A DNA stretch of 64,000 bases from Oscillospiraceae bacterium. Lineage in GTDB: Bacteria > Bacillota > Clostridia > Oscillospirales > Oscillospiraceae. The position numbers and the translations under genes were made by a program. The DNA lies in assembly GCA_017538965.1 (NCBI GenBank), contig JAFYHU010000029.1, positions 100,454 to 164,453 on the forward strand. Reading direction: 5' to 3'. Shown here piece by piece: positions 43,213 through 50,550 of the stretch (position 1 is the stretch's first letter; the number at the start of each line of letters is the position of its first letter). The notes beneath the pieces are model-generated. The model ran no database searches and was not told the origin of the DNA. It saw nothing but the letters and a program-made list of their open reading frames with translations.

Positions 43213-43959
43213 ATGATTGTGTTAAAGCTTGAAAACGTGTCCATCCGCTATAAGGTCGGGGACATACGAAATATCGGCCTGAAAGAGACAATTGTGCGCA
43301 AGCTCAGGGGGACCTACCGCATCACGGATTTTTGGGCGGACCGGGACGTCAGCTTTTCCCTCGAGCAGGGCGACATGCTGGGCATTGTCGGCGTCAACGG
43401 CGCGGGAAAGTCCACGCTGCTCAAGGCTATCGCCGGGATCATGCGGCCGAGTACGGGAACGATTGAAAGGCATGGCAGCGTCGCGGCGCTGCTGGAGTTG
43501 GCCAGCGGCTTCGACCCAGATCTCAGCGTCCGGCAGAACGCCTACCTGCGTGGAGCCATGCTTGGCTACACACGTGAATTCATGGATGAGCGCTATGAAG
43601 CGATTCTGGATTTTGCGGAGCTCAAGGCTTTTGAAGATTGGGCCTTCAAGCAACTCTCCACTGGGATGCAGAGCCGCTTAGCCTTCGCCATCGCAAGCCT
43701 TGTCCAGCCGGATATTCTCATCCTGGATGAGGTGCTCTCGGTCGGCGATGGGGCCTTCGCCGTCAAAAGCGCCGCTAAGATGCGGGAGATTCTGGAAAGC
43801 GGCGCGACGACGATTCTTGTGTCCCACTCGCTTGATCAGATACGGGAGTTGTGCAATAAGGTCATGTGGCTGCATCAGGGACGGCAGATAGCCTTTGGCG
43901 GAACGGATGAGCTCTGTAACTGCTATCAGGCATTTTTGAACGGGGAAACAATACTATGA
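43213..43959 (+). CDS. Polysaccharide ABC exporter ATPase (Wzt/TagH-like, short form)
   Basis: A 248-residue ATPase. Walker A GVNGAGKST is at 60-68, the family signature appears as LSTGMQSRLAFAIAS, Walker B is ILILDEVLSVGD and the switch His is in VSHSLDQIREL. The LRGTYRITDFWADRDVSF start is typical of Wzt/TagH proteins. It stops right after the nucleotide-binding domain, so it lacks the C-terminal carbohydrate-binding domain of long Wzt forms. ATG 43213 follows GGAGG at 6 bases. It overlaps the next gene by ATGA. Together with the permease it exports the glycan. Confidence 0.9.
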   Translation: MIVLKLENVSIRYKVGDIRNIGLKETIVRKLRGTYRITDFWADRDVSFSLEQGDMLGIVGVNGAGKSTLLKAIAGIMRPSTGTIERHGSVAALLELASGFDPDLSVRQNAYLRGAMLGYTREFMDERYEAILDFAELKAFEDWAFKQLSTGMQSRLAFAIASLVQPDILILDEVLSVGDGAFAVKSAAKMREILESGATTILVSHSLDQIRELCNKVMWLHQGRQIAFGGTDELCNCYQAFLNGETIL

Positions 43960-44858
43960 GAGTATCTGTCATCATTCCGACACTGAACGCGGCTCCTTGG
44001 CTGGAAAGGCAGCTTGTCTGCCTTTTGAGACAGACAGTCGCGACGGAAATCATCGTGATTGACTCCGGCTCGGACAATGCCACACTCGAAATTCTCGGTA
44101 AATTCAAGGACAGCATCCGGCTGTTTGTGATCGGGAAGAAATCATTTGACCATGGTGGAACGCGGGACTTCGCGGTGAAGCAATGCAAGGGAGATTTTCT
44201 GTTGTTCCTTTCTCAGGATGCGATACCAGCAAATGAGTACTACATCGAGAAACTCTTGGAGCCGTTTTCGGATGATCGGGTTGCCGGCGTTTTTGGAAGA
44301 CAGATAGCCTGGTCGGATGCACCGAAGTATGAAAAGCTGATTCGCATCTTCAACTATCCGCAGGAAAGCCGGGTCTGGAGCGAACGCGATATTTCCCGGT
44401 ATGGTATCAAAGCCTATTTCTTTTCCAACACCTGTTCGGCAATTCGGAGAAGCGCTTATGAGTGTGTCGGCGGTTTTGACAAGCCGATTATTACAAACGA
44501 AGACATGATGCTTGCGGCAAAGCTTCTCCATGCAGGATGGAAGCTTGCTTATCAGCCGGAGGCGAAGGTATGGCATTCGCACCGGGAGACATTGCTGAGC
44601 GATTATCGACGGAACGCCCGGATCGGCGAAGTGATCGAACAATATCGAGACAGACTTGTGGGAGCCGACTCTCCCGAGGAAGGAAAACGGCTGGTACAGT
44701 TCGTCTGCAAAGAGCTGGCAAGAAAAAAAGAGATAGGAAGCATCCTTGAATTCTTATCACACGCTGTTTCGCGCTTTGCCGGATATCGCAGAGGAAAGAG
44801 GATGGCGCAGAGACGGAGAAAACACCATGAAAATGCAGATTCTGCTGTCGAGCTATAA
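43956..44858 (+). CDS. GT2-family rhamnosyltransferase
   Basis: A 300-residue GT2 enzyme. VSVIIPTLNAAPWLERQL, VIDSGSDN (about 36-43) and FLLFLSQDAIPAN (DxD region as QDA) are present. The SFDHGGTRDFAVKQ motif (about 63-76) is characteristic of bacterial rhamnosyltransferases of the RfbF/WbbL type. The C-terminus is basic. It starts in an ATGA overlap with the ATPase gene and overlaps the following GT2 by 32 bases. The call as rhamnosyltransferase rests on the motif and on rfbCD nearby. Confidence 0.85.
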   Translation: MRVSVIIPTLNAAPWLERQLVCLLRQTVATEIIVIDSGSDNATLEILGKFKDSIRLFVIGKKSFDHGGTRDFAVKQCKGDFLLFLSQDAIPANEYYIEKLLEPFSDDRVAGVFGRQIAWSDAPKYEKLIRIFNYPQESRVWSERDISRYGIKAYFFSNTCSAIRRSAYECVGGFDKPIITNEDMMLAAKLLHAGWKLAYQPEAKVWHSHRETLLSDYRRNARIGEVIEQYRDRLVGADSPEEGKRLVQFVCKELARKKEIGSILEFLSHAVSRFAGYRRGKRMAQRRRKHHENADSAVEL

Positions 44859-45729
44859 CGGAGAACGGTTTTTGCGTGAGCAGCTGGACAGCTTACTTTC
44901 ACAGTCTCTGCCCGGGATAGAAATACTGGTTCGGGATGATGGATCATGCGACACTACCGCTGAGATTCTGACGGAATATGAGCAGCGGGGGAAGCTTCAC
45001 TGGTACGCGGGTGAAAATCTCGGACCGACGCGCAGCTTCTGGCGGCTTCTTCAAGACGCACCTGATGCGGATACTTACGCCTTCTGCGATCAGGACGATG
45101 TCTGGGATGTGGACAAGCTGGAGATCGCAGCGAAGACGCTGGAACGTCTGGACGCCTCAAAGCCCGCCCTGTACTGCGGTGACGTCCGGGTGACAGACGA
45201 AAAGCTGCACATTCTCTCGGAACACATGGTCAGATCGGCTCCGGTGGATTACCCACACGCCCTGTTGCGCAATCTCGCTCCCGGCTGTACGTATGTCTTC
45301 AACCGTGCGGCCAGGGAATTGCTGCGCCGCTATGACGCAGAGCGCCTTGGAATCGAGCTGTACGACTGGACGGTGTATCAGCTCGTTGCTTGCTTTGGCA
45401 GCGTCGTCTATGATTCTGCACCGCATATGTGCTACCGCCAGCATGGTGATAACGCCATCGGTGCGCAGCGGATGACGGCACGTGCATGGCTGGAAAAGGC
45501 AGCTTCCTTTTGGAGCGGACCGATGAAAAACAGCCGATCACGACAGGCGCTTCAACTGGAATGGGCATATAAAAAAGAGATGTGCCCGGAAAACCGCGAA
45601 TGGACCGCAATGCTGGCTCATTACCGGGAAAATAGAAATACAAAACGAGAGCTCCTCAGAAGACTCAGGAACATTGGCGACACAGATGGGAGGCTCGCAT
45701 GGCTTGCAGCTATGATAAACAGTCTGTAA
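44827..45729 (+). CDS. GT2-family glycosyltransferase (RgpB-like)
   Basis: A 300-residue GT2 enzyme with MQILLSSYNGERFLREQLDS, VRDDGSCDTTAEIL and AFCDQDDVWDVDKLE (DxD-type motif), the pattern found in streptococcal rhamnan glycosyltransferases such as RgpB. NLAPGCTYVFNRAA and the YRQHGDNAIGA block complete the family signature. ATG 44827 is selected for the GGAG 8 bases upstream; an earlier in-frame start lies deep in the previous gene. Last gene of the operon. The gap after it (45730-45780) has AT-rich sequence but no clear terminator. Confidence 0.85.
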   Translation: MKMQILLSSYNGERFLREQLDSLLSQSLPGIEILVRDDGSCDTTAEILTEYEQRGKLHWYAGENLGPTRSFWRLLQDAPDADTYAFCDQDDVWDVDKLEIAAKTLERLDASKPALYCGDVRVTDEKLHILSEHMVRSAPVDYPHALLRNLAPGCTYVFNRAARELLRRYDAERLGIELYDWTVYQLVACFGSVVYDSAPHMCYRQHGDNAIGAQRMTARAWLEKAASFWSGPMKNSRSRQALQLEWAYKKEMCPENREWTAMLAHYRENRNTKRELLRRLRNIGDTDGRLAWLAAMINSL

Positions 45730-45780
45730 GAAGCGTTTTTATAGCCAGAAAAAAGCTGCAAAAAAGCATTTCGAAAAAGC

Positions 45781-45809
45781 TTGCAATATCGGAGAACTTG
45801 TGGTATTCT
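45781..45809 (+). promoter_or_regulatory. Promoter of rplS
   Basis: TTGCAA (45781-45786), a 17-base spacer and TATTCT (45804-45809), preceded by TGG (extended -10). Confidence 0.75.
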
Positions 45810-45818
45810 ATCAAAGCT

Positions 45819-45830
45819 TGTGAATTCACA
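45819..45830. promoter_or_regulatory. Perfect 12-bp palindrome at the rplS transcription start
   Basis: TGTGAATTCACA lies about 10 bases after the -10 and so spans the predicted start of the rplS leader. It could be an operator or a 5' hairpin. The remaining leader to 45903 may be an L19-type autoregulatory leader, which I cannot confirm. Confidence 0.4.
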
Positions 45831-45903
45831 GGTGTTTGAGAAAGGCGGTCCGCTGTCGCGTTTCATTTCCGGCATGAACGTCTATATTGGAAAGGATTGG
45901 ATT

Positions 45904-46245
45904 ATGGATCTGGTCAAAATTCTCAGTGAACAGTACATGAAGCCCGAGCTTCCCGAGATGAACGTCGGCGATACTGTTCGTGTCCTTGTCCGTGTCAAGG
46001 AAGGCAACCGCGAGCGCAACCAGGCTTTCGAAGGCACCATCATTGCCAAGAAGCATGGCGGCATCAATGAGACCATCACCGTCCGCCGTATTTCCTACGG
46101 TGTCGGCTGCGAAAAGGTCTTCCCGGTGCATTCCCCGTCCATCGTCTCTGTCACCACCGTCCGCAAGGGTAAGGTTCGCCGTGCGAAGCTTTACTATCTG
46201 CGTGACCGCGTCGGCAAGAAGGCAAAGGTCAAGGAGCGCCTGTAA
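45904..46245 (+). CDS. rplS: 50S ribosomal protein L19
   Basis: A 113-residue ribosomal protein at the 30S-50S interface. The conserved blocks are [58 protein letters not shown] and the C-terminal [20 protein letters not shown]. The start at 45904 matches the family length; the open frame further upstream is the leader. It is a single-gene unit with its own promoter and a strong terminator, and it separates the two polysaccharide gene groups. Confidence 0.97.
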   Translation: MDLVKILSEQYMKPELPEMNVGDTVRVLVRVKEGNRERNQAFEGTIIAKKHGGINETITVRRISYGVGCEKVFPVHSPSIVSVTTVRKGKVRRAKLYYLRDRVGKKAKVKERL

Positions 46246-46259
46246 GAGGTGCGAGGTTC

Positions 46260-46293
46260 ATGGCGTCTTCGTTTCGAAGGCGCCATTTTCTTT
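46260..46293 (+). terminator. Terminator after rplS
   Basis: ATGGCGTCTTCG (46260-46271) pairs with CGAAGGCGCCAT (46275-46286) with a single G-T pair, followed by a TTTTCTTT run. Confidence 0.9.
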
Positions 46294-46340
46294 AAGGAAG
46301 CTGGATTCATCAGCGCTTCCGGAAGAAGGGGGGCGGCAGA

Positions 46341-47828
46341 ATGAAAACGGAAAAGAAAACAGACGGCCTGATCGGCAGCGGACTGCTGCTGACGCTGCTT
46401 TTCGCGCTTCAGCCCTGCCTGGACGCCCTGGCATACTGGACCCGGAATGATCGTGTGACCCCTGCGGGCCTGATTCGCCTCGGGATCATGGTGCTGCTGC
46501 CGATCGTCGTTTTTCTGATGACAGACAGGAAAAAGGCCTTTTTCGGCTTTCTGGCTGCCGTCGGGCTGTTCTGTCTGCTGCATGCGCTCAATTGCCTGCG
46601 CGTCGGTTATATCCGTCCGGTTTACGATATCCGGTATATGGCCTCTGTGGTGCAGATGCCGCTGTTTGCGGTCTGCTTTCTGCTGTGCATCCGGGAAGAG
46701 AGAACGAAGGAGGCCGCCTATCGCGGCGTCGCGATTGCGGCAGCGCTGACGCTCATTTTTCTGGTGATTGCCCGCCTGACAAAAACGGGCAATGTCACAT
46801 ACGGAGAAGGTCTCGGCTACAGCGGCTGGGTCATCGATGAAAACCGCAACGCCAACAGCACGAATCTGGTGATTTTTGCCTGTTTCTGCGTCTTTCTTGC
46901 TCTGCGCACGGAAAAGCATTGGATTCTTGCCGCCGCTGCCGTCGCCGTGGATGCGGTATTCCTTATGAACGGAACCAAAGGCTGCTATTTCTCGATCTTT
47001 GCGATTTTTCTTTCCTTTGCGCTTTTCTTCGTGCTCGAAAGGAGGCTCTCGAAGAAGGATCTCAACCGCTTTGCTCTGATCCTGCTGGTGGGACTGAGCA
47101 TTTTCTCGGCGCTTATCTATCCCTGGACGCCGCGGTATAAGGTGACCGAGGAACAGCGAAAAACCGCCCGCGGCACGCAGGGCGAAATTGAGGCTACGCT
47201 GCTCGAGAAAGGGATCGACATTACCCACATGTCGGCCGAGGAACGCTTTGAGAACCCGGAGGTCAAAGAGGTATTCGTCTTCTACTACTGGAAGTATCTG
47301 GGCGTGAAGCCCGATCTGATCGATCGTTTCGGTATGGACCGCGTTCTGATGCAGTACCGCATGAGTACGAACGTCGCCAAACTGATCGATGCCAGAATCA
47401 TGGAACGGAACTACGCCGACATGGTTTTTCAGGATGCCGATCCGCTGACGCGCGTTGTCGGATTTGAAGCCTCCGAGATGGGGTTTGACGGGATCTACGA
47501 CCTGGAGAACGACTGGCATGCGGTCTTCTATTATTACGGATATCTCGGCTTCCTGCTGTACATCGGCTTTGTGGCTTACTTCCTTCTCCGGATAATCCGC
47601 TGTGTACGAAAGGATCTTCCCGGCTGCTTCAGCCTTGAAAATGTATCCCTTCTGCTGGTGCTGATCCTTGTTCTGGGCCTTGCCCATTTTTCCGGAGCGA
47701 CCCTGCGGCGGCCGAATGTGTCGATCTGGCTTTCCCTGATTCTGGCGTTGATTTACTATGTGACGGAGGTGTCGTCCCATGCAGCTTTCGATCATCATCC
47801 CGGCCTGGAATGCGGAAAAGACTCTTGA
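46341..47828 (+). CDS. O-antigen ligase-like polytopic membrane protein
   Basis: A 495-residue protein with about ten to twelve membrane segments and a long extracytoplasmic loop (about 255-400) containing ENDWHAVFYYYGYLG at its end. Layout and the GYSGWVIDENRNANSTNL block resemble the O-antigen ligase/polymerase superfamily of Firmicutes, which join or polymerise exported glycan units. The ATG follows GGGGGGCGGCAGA. The 3' end overlaps the next GT2 by 50 bases. It is separated from the ABC-exporter operon by rplS, so whether it acts on the same glycan is inference. Confidence 0.75.
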   Translation: MKTEKKTDGLIGSGLLLTLLFALQPCLDALAYWTRNDRVTPAGLIRLGIMVLLPIVVFLMTDRKKAFFGFLAAVGLFCLLHALNCLRVGYIRPVYDIRYMASVVQMPLFAVCFLLCIREERTKEAAYRGVAIAAALTLIFLVIARLTKTGNVTYGEGLGYSGWVIDENRNANSTNLVIFACFCVFLALRTEKHWILAAAAVAVDAVFLMNGTKGCYFSIFAIFLSFALFFVLERRLSKKDLNRFALILLVGLSIFSALIYPWTPRYKVTEEQRKTARGTQGEIEATLLEKGIDITHMSAEERFENPEVKEVFVFYYWKYLGVKPDLIDRFGMDRVLMQYRMSTNVAKLIDARIMERNYADMVFQDADPLTRVVGFEASEMGFDGIYDLENDWHAVFYYYGYLGFLLYIGFVAYFLLRIIRCVRKDLPGCFSLENVSLLLVLILVLGLAHFSGATLRRPNVSIWLSLILALIYYVTEVSSHAAFDHHPGLECGKDS

Positions 47829-48705
47829 AACCTGCCTGCGTTCGGTCTTTGCCCAGACGATCTCCGACTTTGAGGTTCTGGTAATCAACGACGGATCTTC
47901 GGACAGAACCGAAGACATTCTCCGTGACTGGCACTCCCACTGTCCCGACCGGCTGTTTTTCGAAACCGTTGAAAACGGGGGACAGGGCCGTGCACGCAAC
48001 CTCGCGCTCGAAAAAGCGGGGGGAGAATACATCGGCTTTGTAGACAGCGACGACTGGATCGAGCCCGATATGTATGAAAAACTGATCGCAGCTTCCCGGG
48101 AGAACGACGCCGACCTCGTGCTCTGCGAAGTGACGGCGCATTTTCCCGACGGCAGCACCGATCAGGAACGGATCTACCGTCCCGACCGGCCCATGGCTGC
48201 CGCCGGCTTTGCCAACAACAAGCTCTTCCGGCGCGAACTTCTCGACGGCGTCCGCTTTGCGGAAGAAAAGCTCTGGTACGAAGACCTGGAATTTACGGCT
48301 GTTGCCATTCACCGCGCAAAGAAAATCGCGCATCTGGACGAAAGCTTGTATCACTATCGCCGCGGTCTTCCTTCGACCATGAACAATCGGAACGCCGAAA
48401 AAAACCTCGATCTGCTGACAGTCATGCAGCATCTCGAGGACGAACTCCTTCCGGACGCGAAGGACGATTTTGACTTTCTGGTCCTGAACCATGTTCTGCT
48501 CGATGCGATGAACCGCGTGCAGGCAATGGATACACCCGGAAAACGCGATGTGCTCTGGATGATGCGCACCTGGGTGCATGAAAAAATTCCGAATCTGTCT
48601 GCCTGCCCGAGCTTTCGGCAGGAAAGCCGCAACCGGCGGATCATCATGCGCCTGCACTATCTGGGGCTCAGTGATCTGGCAGCCCTGATCCTGAAAGCAA
48701 AATAA
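47779..48705 (+). CDS. GT2-family glycosyltransferase
   Basis: A 308-residue inverting glycosyltransferase: LSIIIPAWNAEKTLETCLRS, VINDGSSDRTEDIL (about 35-48) and the DxD-type FVDSDDWIEPDMYEK (about 90-104). LWYEDLEFTAVAIHRAK, containing the ED motif, follows near residue 170. The C-terminal region is helical and charged. It overlaps the ligase-like gene and ends at a bidirectional terminator. Donor and acceptor unknown. Confidence 0.85.
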   Translation: MQLSIIIPAWNAEKTLETCLRSVFAQTISDFEVLVINDGSSDRTEDILRDWHSHCPDRLFFETVENGGQGRARNLALEKAGGEYIGFVDSDDWIEPDMYEKLIAASRENDADLVLCEVTAHFPDGSTDQERIYRPDRPMAAAGFANNKLFRRELLDGVRFAEEKLWYEDLEFTAVAIHRAKKIAHLDESLYHYRRGLPSTMNNRNAEKNLDLLTVMQHLEDELLPDAKDDFDFLVLNHVLLDAMNRVQAMDTPGKRDVLWMMRTWVHEKIPNLSACPSFRQESRNRRIIMRLHYLGLSDLAALILKAK

Positions 48706-48707
48706 GC

Positions 48708-48732
48708 AAAACACCGGCAAAACCGGTGTTTT
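48708..48732. terminator. Bidirectional terminator
   Basis: AAAACACCGG (48708-48717) pairs perfectly with CCGGTGTTTT (48723-48732) around CAAAA. It separates the GT2 gene (plus) from the NUDIX gene (minus), whose stop overlaps the stem. Confidence 0.9.
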
Positions 48733-49249
48733 ACTCATATACGGGAAAGTGGTATTCCTTGCACCCGGAGAGCCAGCCGTACAGGAAAGCTGCGGCCAGA
48801 CTGTTCGGACGGATATTCTTTTCAGCCTCTTCCAGACTGAACCAGCGCCAGGCGTCGATCTCTTCGTTCGGGTGAGCGTCTTCTTCGGCGACGGTCACGG
48901 TAAAGTTCAGCATCAGGGTGTTGCTGGGCGGGAAATAGCGGCTGTGGTTAAACTGCAGCGAGGTCACCGTCATGCCGAGCTCCTCGCGCACTTCCCGTAT
49001 GGCGGCAGTTTCTGCGTCCTCACCCTTGTTGACATAGCCGGCCACAAATATATAGGTCGGCTTTCCGTATTGCTGGATCAGAAGAACCCGATCCGCCGTC
49101 CTGTTCGTGATGATCATGCTGACCGCGGTGTTGAAGACCGGGAAGCGCCAGTCGCCGCAGCTTTCGCACCAGGGGATGATGCCTTCCGATTCGTGCTTGC
49201 GCAGTTCCAGTTTCCCGCCGCACTGCATACAGTAATGCATTTCCACCAT
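48731..49249 (-). CDS. NUDIX hydrolase with N-terminal zinc ribbon (NudC-like)
   Basis: A 172-residue protein. Four cysteines (7, 10, 28, 31) form a zinc ribbon, followed by a NUDIX domain with the box GX5EX7REVREELG (starting GYVNKGEDAET, about 79-101). The layout resembles NAD(H) pyrophosphatases, although it is shorter than classical NudC and the downstream SQPWPFPxS motif is not present, so another dinucleotide or nucleotide-sugar substrate is possible. The ATG at 49249 comes 4 bases after the galactokinase-like stop, so it is translationally coupled; no strong ribosome site is seen. Confidence 0.8.
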   Translation of the reverse strand: MVEMHYCMQCGGKLELRKHESEGIIPWCESCGDWRFPVFNTAVSMIITNRTADRVLLIQQYGKPTYIFVAGYVNKGEDAETAAIREVREELGMTVTSLQFNHSRYFPPSNTLMLNFTVTVAEEDAHPNEEIDAWRWFSLEEAEKNIRPNSLAAAFLYGWLSGCKEYHFPVYE

Positions 49250-49253
49250 GGCT

Positions 49254-50369
49254 TTATACCAGACGGACGGCAAAACAGCTGCCGTCACCGAAGACGCTCT
49301 CCATCTCGCTTCGGTAATAGGGGAAATAATCGGACGGCATCAAGGCCTGTACACAGCCGGCAAAGCCGCCCCCGTGCACACGCCAGGCACCCCGGCCTTC
49401 CAGAAGCTCGGCGCTTCGCTCCAGACCCTCCAGCAGACGGGTGTCGCCGGTCGAACTGGTGACTATGTTGTTCAGCAGGTTTTCGGACGAGCGGCCCGAT
49501 TCATTCATCAGGCGCATATATTCCTCCCCGTTGCCGTTTTTCAGCGCATCCCGCATCAGGGGAACGCGTTCGTTTTCATCAAAGAAATGCATGGCCCGCC
49601 GGACCGGACGGTTGGAGAGATCCCAGCCGCGGCTGCGGAAGTCCTCCGGATTTACTTCGGCCAGTACGCCGCAGTCGAACAGGTTGGCAATATAACTCAT
49701 ATCTGCGGGAATCCTCGCATAGGAGGTGTTCAGACCGTCGTGACTGCCGCCGGTATCGGTCAGGCACATGGTGAGACCCATCTTTGAAAAGTCGGCCGTG
49801 ATGCGCTCAATGATATTCGCCTTCAGATCCAGATACAAGGTGTGCCCGTAAACGCAGACAAGCTGGCTGGTGATTCCGCAGGGTTTTCCGAAGTGTACGT
49901 TCTCGGCGGTATGCGCGGCACGGGCAAGCACGATGTCATCGACATTTCCGCCGTTATAGAGATCGTTCAGAATCCTGGCGATCAGGACAGAGAACGCGGC
50001 GGAACTGCTCAGCCCGGCTCCGATCCGCAGGGACGAACTGACCGTTGCGTCAAAACCGCCGATGTTCAGCCCGAGATCACGAAAAGCCGCGGCTACACCG
50101 CGTACCAGAGAAATCGGCTTACCGAATTCCGCCGTGCGGACGGAAAGCTGGTTGGTACGCAGCGTGATCGGCTCATAGTTGGTGCTGAATACCCGAATCG
50201 TCGAGTCCGTATTGGCCGAATACTCCGCATGAATGTTCAGATGGATTGCAGAACCGAGCACGCGGCCTAACTGATGATCGGTATGATTGCCGGCAAGTTC
50301 AATCCGGCCGGGAACCTTAAGAGTGGCCAAAGCTCTGCCTCCTTCGAATGACTCAAATTCCTTAAGCAT
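49254..50369 (-). CDS. Galactokinase-like GHMP kinase lacking the catalytic Asp
   Basis: A 371-residue GHMP-superfamily protein. It has the galactokinase signature as VPGRIELAGNHTDHQ (19-33), the ATP loop IGAGLSSSAAF (117-127) and RVHGGGFAGCVQA near the end. In galactokinases the catalytic Asp lies in a CGxMDQ motif; here that segment reads CGITSQ (164-169), with Ser168 in the Asp position. No galT or galE is near; the partner is a NUDIX gene, divergent from pncB. It may be a kinase with another substrate, a weak enzyme or a sugar sensor. ATG 50369 is used; TTG 50378 is an alternative. The leader is very short. Confidence 0.8.
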   Translation of the reverse strand: MLKEFESFEGGRALATLKVPGRIELAGNHTDHQLGRVLGSAIHLNIHAEYSANTDSTIRVFSTNYEPITLRTNQLSVRTAEFGKPISLVRGVAAAFRDLGLNIGGFDATVSSSLRIGAGLSSSAAFSVLIARILNDLYNGGNVDDIVLARAAHTAENVHFGKPCGITSQLVCVYGHTLYLDLKANIIERITADFSKMGLTMCLTDTGGSHDGLNTSYARIPADMSYIANLFDCGVLAEVNPEDFRSRGWDLSNRPVRRAMHFFDENERVPLMRDALKNGNGEEYMRLMNESGRSSENLLNNIVTSSTGDTRLLEGLERSAELLEGRGAWRVHGGGFAGCVQALMPSDYFPYYRSEMESVFGDGSCFAVRLV

Positions 50370-50389
50370 ATTGGACAACTAACTATTCT

Positions 50390-50418
50390 ATTTTACTCCA
50401 TCTTTTGTGGACAGTCAA
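50390..50418 (-). promoter_or_regulatory. Promoter of the galactokinase-like/NUDIX pair
   Basis: On the minus strand: TTGACT (50418-50413), a 17-base spacer and TAAAAT (50395-50390). The predicted start near 50383 leaves only about 14 bases before ATG 50369. Confidence 0.7.
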
Positions 50419-50485
50419 TAGACCGATCGGGCAGTTTCCACAAAAAATCGGAAAAAAGCAGGAAAATCCGACAAGGATTTAACGC

Positions 50486-50514
50486 TTGCCTTTCCGGCCG
50501 GCAGATACTATAAT
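50486..50514 (+). promoter_or_regulatory. Promoter of pncB
   Basis: TTGCCT (50486-50491), a 17-base spacer and a perfect TATAAT (50509-50514). Confidence 0.75.
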
Positions 50515-50550
50515 AGGAAAACAAACTTTCAGAGCGGAGGCCTGAATGCC

